Below, in pieces: positions 28,951 through 39,200 of a DNA stretch of 64,000 nt; position 1 is the first letter of the stretch; the number at the start of each line of letters is the position of its first letter. This DNA is from Bolinopsis microptera (taxonomy: Eukaryota; Ctenophora; Tentaculata; Lobata; Bolinopsidae). The notes beneath the pieces were generated by a model, which saw only the letters and a list, made by a program, of their open reading frames with translations, was not told where the DNA came from and searched no databases. Where the stretch lies: contig NC_087081.1 of assembly GCF_026151205.1 (NCBI RefSeq), positions 13,868,340-13,932,339 on the forward strand, written 5' to 3'. The position numbers and the translations under genes are program-made.

Positions 28951-29735
28951 GAGTTTTCCCACCATTCAAACTAAAATCAGGTATAAATGACTAAATGATT
29001 CTGGCAATTCGCCCAAAATTTAAAATTTTATATAATGTGACAGAATTTACCTCATTTCCCAATAATCAAGTGCCTGTATTAGCTAGCTTTTCAAAACAAC
29101 ACATTTTATGGCTAAGATCGGTAGAAGAACCATCAAATAATGTGCTGAAAGGGTTGACACATCATAGTAGAAAAGAGGTATCGTATTCTGCGTGTGACAA
29201 AGTTTACGAAATATTACCTTAAAACCGTTCGATCCCTGCCCTTTTATTTAACCAATGCAATGTTGTATCATAATTGTTAGATTGACCTAATCTACTATAT
29301 TTTAGACTAAAGAATGCTAATTGGGTAGCTATGGTTAACACATGGGCATACTAACTGGGGGCGACCTTACTTACCAATTCTAGATAAACTAAAAGCAGAT
29401 ACTGGGCTGAAGTCAGTAGATGAGATAGCTAGACTGATGGAGGACAGAAAGCTGTGGAGAACTGTTGTCAATGGATCTCGGGAACACTTATACCCGTCAG
29501 TAAGTCAGTAAGTCGTGGTTAACACAGTCACAAAATGTGACATTTTTTACATAGTGCCTAACAAAAATAAATTTTCTTTCTGGGCAGTGCATATATATGG
29601 GAGTATGGGTCACGTGGCTAATGTTCAGAGCTTTTGAACATGCTAGATTAATAGATGCTAAAATTAAGCCACTATCGTCGAAAACGCTATTTTGAAAATT
29701 TACCAATATCCTCAAACTTCAATGAACGTGTCCAT
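28951..29735. repeat. Right arm of the inverted ~155-bp repeat array
   Basis: The motif occurs in the opposite orientation (GTGACARARTTTAC, R is A or G) at 29,037 and 29,194, spacing 157, with a diverged one at 29,536. Removing the 184 bp of LINE fragment plus duplication between the last two gives 158, so the period is kept. The outer end (TTTACCAATATCCTCAAAC near 29,699) is the inverse of the left arm's outer end near 22,740-22,755. Confidence 0.65.
29343..29515 (+). mobile_element. 173-bp 3' fragment of an RTE-like LINE with 11-bp target duplication
   Basis: It translates as WGRPYLPILDKLKADTGL, VDEIARLMEDRKLWRTVVNG and a stop, the conserved C-terminus of RTE-like reverse transcriptases, then a CAGTAAGT repeat tail. 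TGGTTAACACA flanks it at 29,332-29,342 and 29,516-29,526. An extremely short dead-on-arrival insertion. Confidence 0.85.
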
Positions 29736-30049
29736 AAATTGATATTTTTACTCATGGGTGGCGCTCAGCCTGTCATTCCACCGAATCTCTATGAACATTA
29801 TAGCCTGGGGTCTCCAGGTATTAATATTCGAATTTCGACCCTCAATCGTATGGTGCACGGCAATTACTCAGTACACTAAATGAGTGCGCCCGAGATAACA
29901 AAACAAATTAACGTAATTAGAAATTCCAATTAAATCTAGAAAACTATTTTTACATTTTAATGTTTTCTGCAGACCGACAATATGACTTCTCTGTGCTAAA
30001 GTACTAATTAATCAAAATATAGATATTGGTGTATTAGTTCAAACCAAAC

Positions 30050-30210
30050 CTGTATTACTAAAGCAGTGGAGCCAAATGCTGTCCCGGTATTCACAGGTGT
30101 GTGTCATTATCCTAGGGCTAGAATGATCACAATCTGATTTGCCGGTGTCACTATATTTACAGCTGACCTCATCCATTGTAATTGAAAAGTTATCCGGATT
30201 ACGCCAATTT
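30050..30210 (-). CDS. Exon: SRCR-like domain, second half
   Basis: Acceptor at 30,211 (ATCCTTCAG), donor at 30,049 (CAG then GTTTGG). Encodes SITMDEVSCKYSDTGKSDC and CEYRDSIWLHC, the paired-cysteine half of a scavenger-receptor Cys-rich domain. Joined to the previous exon it restores LPENWRNPDN. Confidence 0.7.
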
Positions 30211-33200
30211 CTGAAGGATTTAATGAGAAATGGTTGCAAAATGTTCAAATGTTTAGAGGTAAAATATGTCCAATCTTAAACAGTGAAACGGTGTATTAAT
30301 AAATGCAAAAAGTTGATAAACGAATTAAAACTCACTCAGGAAGGTATTTCATGTTTCTCGGGTAACTCCCCCAGTCTGAGAAGTGATGTCCAAGTGACCA
30401 GCAGGAGAGCTGTGCTGAATGCCAGTTAAACAAGTCCTTACAGACGGTCACATTTTTCTCTTCCCTGGTTTGTTTATTCACAACTGTTGCTATCAGAAGA
30501 CCTTCCTTATCATTTATTATTTTTCTTCCTTCAATCACTTTGATCAGATTTGCTCTTTCATACTCCCAAACATGTTCTGAAACGATCATGGAAACAGTTA
30601 GCATGAACTGATAGTTAAAAGAGAAAATAAAGATACCCTAACGACTTTGCAGCACATGATTCTTATCCGCCCGTACTTAGTCAAAAAATAAATAAACACG
30701 AGTATGTATTACGTAATGTACTACACAATAATTCCTTCTACGGCCTACGCCCTTACTGATCCTCAGCTGTATCCAGTAACAGACAAAACACTGCCGGGTT
30801 TTGATATACATTGTGTCCTCTCTTACTAATTCTAAACTAATTAACAGCCTTGCAACCAAGTACCAACCTATGTAATACGATTGTGACAGTGCAGTTGCAG
30901 TGGAATTAACGCCGATCGTGGACTTAATAGTAATACTGTCCACGTCTCGTCTCCAATGATCTATCCAGCCATAGCCAAAACTCTCACACACAGTCGTGTT
31001 AACCACCAGTTCTCCGTTACAGAATATTACAATTCTGTATCCCCGTTTCTTAATCACCCAGTGTTTATCCACTTGATCTGGTAGATTTGAGTAGAAGTTA
31101 ACATAGTTACTATGGCAGTTCCTCAGCAAATAATTTACAGGGGAGTCGAACTTGAGAACAATAGCTCGATATGAAAATCGTGCTGTTACTGTCTCTTCTT
31201 TATTATGATAATCTACTGTGATTATGTCACCACTACCCACAGCACTGTCGGTTCTCAAGTGCAGGTAAGATGTCCCCGGATTAACAGGGCCGATACGGTT
31301 GCCATCTACGACAGGAATCCACATATCTGTTGAGTTTTTAGTTATTTTGAGATGAACTGAGATTAATAATATGTTGATCATAAAATTGATTTTAATTTTC
31401 AACAAAATTTTATATATTCAATTTTATCCTGAATTGACATAAAGTATAAACCTGATCCGCTGTTGCAATTTAGCCACACACTATCATTTGTATCACAGCT
31501 GTCTGCTGCAATCCTGGCATCACATTTCAAATTTTCATCTTCATCGTCCTTGCAGCTTATTACACTCAATAACACAGATCCGTTATATTGTAGCAGCGTG
31601 CTGGAATATATTGTTGGTAGCATAAAATTATCGGAGTATGTCGTCCAGCATGTCGTGTTTGCATCAATGTTCAACAAAAAAAGAATCATAAAAACTTACT
31701 CGGAATTGAGTGTCAAGTTGTTTGGTTTACTGTCCCACATTCCCTGTTCGTTAACGTTACCAAAGTAACGACAAAAGGTATTTGCTGCATACCAGTTAAA
31801 GTTACCAGGACAAACGGTCACATTCATTTTTTCTCCACTCAGCTTATTGGCAAAGTTTACGATTAGCAAACCTTCATTCGTTGAACGAATATCTGTACCG
31901 TTTACCTCTTGGATCAGGGCTGCCTCATAAAACTCCCAATCTGAGGAAGTAAGCAGTATTTGAGTATTACAATTTCGTTTTTGTTCAATTGAAACGGGTA
32001 TCTTGTTTCAAATCGTTGATGGAAATGGTACTGATGTTCCGAAGGATAAAGGAGGTTTATTGCTGTATAAGGGTGGAACAGTGTGTACCAATGATTTTGA
32101 TTATAAAGCTGCACATTCGATCTGTAAAGAAATGGGATTTAGTGGTGCACTACTTTGGGGAAGCGTAATAGAATTTGGCCGACATCGCTATCTCAGCAAT
32201 CTGGATCAAGTGCAATGCATTGATGATCATTGTTGGTCATCTTGTAGTTACAATGAATATCCTTACTACGGCTATTGGATATTTATTCTCAGATGTATTA
32301 GACATTGTATGGTCCAATTTATTTTTTAAGCTGTCTTGGCAAGTAGGTGATGTCATGATTTTATAATTAAAATATCAACTATCTGGATCTCCATTCTAGT
32401 AAATAGAGGAATAATCGAGACAAATTACTTAAACGATTGGGAAAGTATAATGGTAATTTGGAACAAGATACCAGTATTCAAATTAAAAAGTGGATGCGTG
32501 AAGACTTTTACTGATGATTCACACCTGGACACTCTGGACAGTCATCTTCATTGCAAGGTTGAGTCTCGGACGCTTCCCCAACACAATCTGCACCATCGTG
32601 TGACGGAGTGGGTTCAGTGCAAGTTCTTGTTCGAGTTTGTCTGCCTCCTCCACAGGTGGCTGAACATTCTGACCAATTTCCGAATTCACTATACCCTCCA
32701 TCAACTGAAAAATAAAGCACTATTATATTAGCATCAGCTTCGTAGAAAGTAAAAATAGGGTCAACCTAATTTTTGGGTCGGTTTATAACGCCTTCATCAA
32801 AACCGTGATAAAATTAGAAAATTAGTACTATCTAAGTAGCCACGACTACATCTGAGAACAAAATAATTTTATAAATACGATCGAAGTTGTCATCATCAGT
32901 CCATGTAAAAAGTTTACCTTTGCCACAAGTTAAGAAGATATCATCATCATGGTCACAGTAATTGCGAGATTCCCTGTAACTACAAGATGACCACTCATGT
33001 TCACTATAGCATTGCACATAATCCAGTTTGATGTCCAAGCTATCTTGTAAGTCAAATTGGTATCCACTTTCCGTACTGTATGCGCCGCTAAATCCCATTT
33101 CTTTACAGATCGTGTGTGCAGTATTATTAGGAAAAATATCGCCACAAACTGTTCCAGACTTGTAGAGCAACAGACCTTTTTTACCCTCGGGAACATCGTT

Positions 33201-36200
33201 GCCATTTTCATCAACGATTTCGAACAAGAGACCAGTTTCTGAATTGGATATTTATCTCAGATTTATTAGACATTTTGTTGCCCAGAATTGTTGATCATTG
33301 GACGTCGTATTATCCAATTTATTGTTTAAGCTGTATCGGCAAGTGGTTGATGTCATGATTTTATGATATAAATGTTTGACCAAAACCCATAATCATGGGT
33401 AGAGTGAACCGCCGCCAGTGTCTCTCTTTCCCAAACAAAAGGAAATGATATTAATTTGAATAACCGTCCGCAAATGAAAAATGATACCGAGAATGAAATC
33501 GGTCGCTCGCTTTTCCCATTCATTTACAGTTACCCGAAGGCAGTTGTACCTTTGTTATACTCGGCAATAACGATTCGATAAACATCAGCTATTTGGACAC
33601 TAACTATTGTCACTATCCCGAAATACTAGGTACCGAAGGCAGTTGTACTCGGCAATAACGATTCGATAAACATCAGCTAATTGGACACTAACTATTGTCA
33701 TTATCCCGAAATACTAGGTATCGACCTGAAAACAACCCAAAGGGATTTTTCCAGCATGTGATTGATGTAATTAATCGAAACTTTTAGTATTACAATTCGT
33801 CAGCCGTGAATGAATGAGAAAAGAGACTTTGGGAAAGAGCCGGTCACTCTACCCAATTATGGGTTTCGGTCAAATCTATACTAAGTTTTAAACTTGACAA
33901 AATCTCCCAGACAACGGCTTAAAACACAAAAGATTGACCAAAAAGTAACCTTTCGTAATTCGTATGAATCAATTTCAGCTCGCAAATGGATTTAAAAATC
34001 GGAAATTTTTAGCAAGGTGAGAAAAGTTACCGAAACATGTGAGAAACACATCCTCTCTATGGCCGCAGTTGTGAGATTTGCTGTAAGAACAAGAGGACCA
34101 ACTTTGTTCACTGCAACTGACATCGCCTAGTTTTATCACTAAGTCTTCCTGAACATTAAAATAGTTTCCACTTTCCCAGGTGATTGCACTAGAATATCCC
34201 ATCTCTTTGCAGATCGCATTAGCAGCGTTGTCATCGAAGCCATCATCGCACACTGTTCCTTCCATGTACAGTAACAGTCCTTGTTTCTCCCACCTTTCTC
34301 CCACCTCGCTACCATCTTCGTCGACCAGTTTCAATGCAAATCCAGCTTAAAAAGTTTCGTTTGTTTAGTTTGTTTTCTACAAAGTAAAAACTCAAATTTA
34401 CCTTAATACATGGCAACAATTCAAAATTCTAATACAACAAAAACTGTGTAATACGTTATGCTATTATAGTTGACAGCCTTCCATCATAACCCCAAAGATT
34501 ATTGTCACATTAAAGCATTGAGTATACAATGTTTGTTCATTAAGGATAAGGTACACCTTTCAGCTTTCATTGGTAGGAATTTGATCATTTTAAGGAGGTC
34601 AATCACACGAAAGTGAAACTGTTTTAAAAAGTATAGTCAGCTCTGTCAAGACAAGAGCATAAGATATCCAATCTTCAGATAAGATGTTATTTCTGCTTTT
34701 TCTTACTTACAATCATATACACATATATATATCTAAGTTGTAGTGCACGTACGGAACGTTCACTAAAAATGTTCTCTACATACGTTCACTAAAACTCATC
34801 TCTCGTTTTGAACGTTTTGGATAAATTACTAGTAGTGTTCAGTAGGATTCATGTACTCTGGAGTCTAGTACGACACGCTATATAGTTCGCCACATTAAAT
34901 TCGCCAGATATCACCCCTGTCGTACTTCGGTACGTGTCGAGGATGGCGAACTAGAGTCCATGAGGTAGCGTACTTTAGTTCGATAAATAGTTTTTGCTTG
35001 TGATCCAATGGCTATTGCCGGGTCCTCATCATAGTATCACAGGGTCCAATGGCAGATAAAACAATTTTCTGACATCTAGCAACCATGAGCGGTAAGAAAT
35101 TCCAGAACCTTTCAGTATAGTTTTAATTCTCCTGTTTTCCACTCAGTTCTGGTCTGGCTAGCAGGAAAATAGATTGATATCCGACTGTTTTCGATTCAGT
35201 AGCATCCTGAGTGGTCTATGCAGCCCCCCGGTCCACTCAGCCAAATACTCGAGAAATCGGGTGTGAGGGTTAAATGAGGAGCTGCCCATTGCAGCAAAGT
35301 CTCGGGCGAAGAAAGTATGGTACACACTACCTTAACCGTCACTGGCCTAATGTATAATTGAATCCTTCGGCTTCCTGTAATTGGCTGGTTACACACTTGT
35401 GTAACAATGTGGCTGTTGGAATGTCCGAAGTAAAATAAGTGTTGAGATTATGTGGTAGATATTTATAAAGCGTACTCTACAATCTAGATCTATAAAACCG
35501 AGTACGAGTTAATAGTAATACGTTAGTCTTTTATCTCTCCGCTAAGTCTACAATTCTGCTACCTAACAATTGACTTACGAGAATGAGGACAATTAAATGT
35601 TCATAGATGTTCATTAATAATTATCAGTTGGGGAAATTGAGATTTCAAAAAGTTTATTTTCATGAATTTTTGTTTTTGATAATCACTGACGTTCACTAAC
35701 GTTCACTAAAAAATGACTGGAACGTGCGTTCAATACGTCAAAATCCACTGTTCACTACAACTAAGATATATATACGTCATGTATATATCACAGTGCTGGC
35801 AAGCATGCCCGTGCAAACTTTGAGCCATTTCATGTCACATTTGTGTTACAAAACCATCAATTAAACCACTTACCACCGACCAATTTGAAAAACCTTATTC
35901 ATTTGGCTTCGTCAGAGTTTTGTCGAAACTATACCAAAAAAACCAGTCCCGTAACTCTGACCGTTTTCTTGATTAAGCCGGTAGGAAATTACACGCGCAC
36001 ACACACACAGACACACATTCTGAGATCATTGTTTAAGATGTATGTATCACGACAATCTGTCGTAAAACAGGGGTTCTAGAAAACCCGCTTCCTGATGCTC
36101 CTGAAACTTGAAACTTATTTTTGCAGTCGATTTGGTCAACGTCTAGACGCCCTGCAAAGTTTCAGATCTCTAACTCAATTTTAACATGGTTTTTAAGTCA

Positions 36201-39200
36201 CCTGAATATGGCTATTTTTGGTTTTTTACCGAATTTCGTATAACAGTGCTGGCGCGTATTTTGCACAAATTTCTTAAAAACCTCCACATAACTATTTCTT
36301 ATCCCCTGTCATCTTTACTACTACTACTACTACTACTATGTCGGAGCTAAGTCCGATCTACGCCAGAAAACCCCCTCCATATATCCCTGTCCCGCATCAG
36401 GGTTCGCAGTTCCTCTTTAGAGTTTGTCCCAACTTCCTTCAGTAACATAGACAAGTAGCTTTGTCTTGGTCGGCCTTGCTGTGCTCTACCGTGCGTAGGT
36501 TCCCATAAGACTAAATCACTGGCAAGTAGCTCAGGATGTCGGATGCAGTGTCCCGCCATTTTTAATCTCCTGCTTCGTAACTTGTTTGACAGCCTTGGGA
36601 GGCTACCATACAAAGTTATATTGCTGACCTTGTCCTTCCATGAGATACCCAGCACCATACGCAACATCTTTGTGTATGTCCCGTCCAAACTTTTCTCTTG
36701 AGCCTTTGTCAGTGTCCAGGTTTCTGATCCGTAGAGCAGTACTGATTCACAAGCCGCTATGAACAATCTAATCTTTAGGCTCTTTGAGAGTTTGGATTTC
36801 CAGATATCCTTCAGTCTATGTAGGGCACCCCACGCTTTTCCCTTTCTAACCCTTATCTCCCTATCTGTGCTCTCAATCCAGGAGCCTAAGTAGATGAAAT
36901 CATCTACATTTTCTATGGCTTCCCCGGATCGACTTTGTAGGTCGCTAGATCGATCCTCCATATTCAGTGTCATGACCTTGGTCTTGCCTTCGTTTATGTG
37001 TAGTCCCACGCTTGCTGCCGCCGATTCTACTCTAAGCAGGAACTCGTTAGCCTTGTCCATGTCCTCAGATATAAGTGCTATATCATCTGCAAAGTCCACA
37101 TCGGTGATGATCTTGGGCCCCACTCTTCTGCTTTTACTACGTTCGAGGGTGAGTCCAAGTCGCTCCGCATCATCGCCTATGGCTTGCCTCATACAGTAGT
37201 CGATGACTATTGCAAAGAGGTAAGGTGCTAAGGTATCACCCTGTAACACACCTGCAAGTATCTCGAACAATTCAGTTTCTCCGTCTGGAGTTAGGACTTT
37301 GGCCATTGTCTTCTCGTACATGAGCCGTATAAGCTGCACGATTTTGACTGGAATGCCGTAAGCTTCTAGAATCTTTAGCATTTTCCCACGATGTACACTG
37401 TCGAAAGCCTTCTTAAAGTCTATAAATGTCAGAACAGCTGGCAGTTTCCGACTCTTGACACCCTCTATAAGACGTCTCAGTACCAATATCTGTTGAGTTG
37501 TTGACCTTCCTGGTCTGAATCCATTCTGGTTTCTACGCAGAATTGTCTCGATTTCTGGCTTCAACCGGTTTAGAACCATCTTGTTTAGAGACTTGGCAAC
37601 TAGGGATGACAAGCTTATTCCCCGATAGTTCATTGGTTCGCTAAGGTCGCCCTTCTTTGGAATTGGTATGATGTTGGCAGTTGACCATTGGTCTGGTTTC
37701 TCACCTTTCAATAGAGCATTGTTACAGAAGTCTAAGACAATTTGATCAAGGTCGCATCGTTTTAAGACTTCTGGGGCTATGTTGTCGTCACCCCATGCTT
37801 TCCCTTCCTTTATGCTGGACTTTGCTTTCCTGTACTCATCCAACGTAAACGGTTCTGTTCCGATATTCAGAGGTGGGTGGACTGGATCAATATCCTCTTC
37901 CGCGTTCTCTACCGTCGGTGGTGAGCCGAGAAGAGTAGCAAAATAGTCCTTCCATTTCTGAACCCTTTCCGTTGGTGAGTTTCCCTTGATTTTGCCAGTA
38001 TATGATGGAGCTTTACCTGTGATCTTGTTGATCATGGTCCAGCTTTTAGCATGTCTGCCCTGCCAACTTGCTTCCTCCAGTTCCCGGACCTGCCCCTCCA
38101 GCAGGTGCTCTTTGGCTGCTTGATAAGCATCGCCTAGCTTCTGTTTGCCCTCTTGAACAGCTATTCGGTTGTCTTCTGTAGCATCTGAGTGGTATTTTAT
38201 GCTACATTCCCTCAGCTTCAGCCTGGCAATCTCAACACTTGGAGTCGCTGAGATTTTACATCTTTTCTTTTTCTCCTTTTCAGGTAGTAAAAGTCGAGAA
38301 GTTGTCCTATTCGCATCAATAAAGCATTGGTACCTTTCTGTTGCCGTCTGATCATCCTTTTCAAGTATGGAAAAGCGGTTTTTAACTTCCACTGTGTACC
38401 TCTCTTGTAGAGCGATATCAGTTTTAAGTTTAGACCAGTCCAGAACCGGAGCCCTCTTCTCCGTCTTGCTTATCCGTAGACTAAGCTTTACCCTTGCTAC
38501 GACTACTCTGTGATCCGAGCCAATACTGTGGAAACTACCATATGCTTCGGAGTTCTTGACGGAGTTCCGCCATTTCTTCCGGCAAATGATGAAGTCGATT
38601 TGAGATTTACTTTGACTCATATCTGAGAGATATGTCCAGAGTTTACCTCTTCGCTTCTGAAATCTGGTGTTTGTGATTTCTAGCTGTCGCTCCAACAGCA
38701 TATCCTCTAGCAGTCTACCATTTCGGTTTGCTGGACCCTTGTGGAAGGATGTCCAGTTTCCTGATGATGAGACATGCGCATTGAGGTCTCCTACAACGAA
38801 TAGTAAGTTGTGGGCTGGTATCTGGTCGATGGCACCACCAAGGCTGTCGTAGTAGTTTTCTGCTTCGTCGACAGTCGCCCCCTCTGTCGGGCTATAAGTC
38901 ACAATAACAGTTGTGACCGGGTTCCCTGCAAAGTTGGCTACCATCGTCCTCCTGTCATGTGAGTATACACTAATCAATGAGTTGAATACTGTCTTTTTGT
39001 CCAAGACAATACCAACCCCACCAGCAGCCGCCCCATTGCTGGTTCTCCATGCCGAAGTTGTTATGAGGTGAGAGCTTCCAAGATCTTGATACTCGATTTC
39101 AGTGCTATGTACTACCCGATGCTCCTGAATGCCCAAAATATGTACGCCACTATCCCTCATGCATACACCCAGCTCATCCCTCTTGTATTGTTCTCTTATT

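Noticed and set aside
29655-29879. Plus-strand 74-codon ORF as a gene
   Set aside because: Its first part is the inverted copy of the fold-back arm end near 22,740; no motif and no support for splicing.
30677-30867. Continuation of the beta-rich module ORF beyond 30,868
   Set aside because: The sequence loses module character after a GTTGGT donor, and joining at 30,868 restores the next SRCR exon in phase 1.
35783-35798. Target duplication for the CAGTG-ended element
   Set aside because: The eight bases on the left (ATATATCA) and right (TGATCAAT) do not match.
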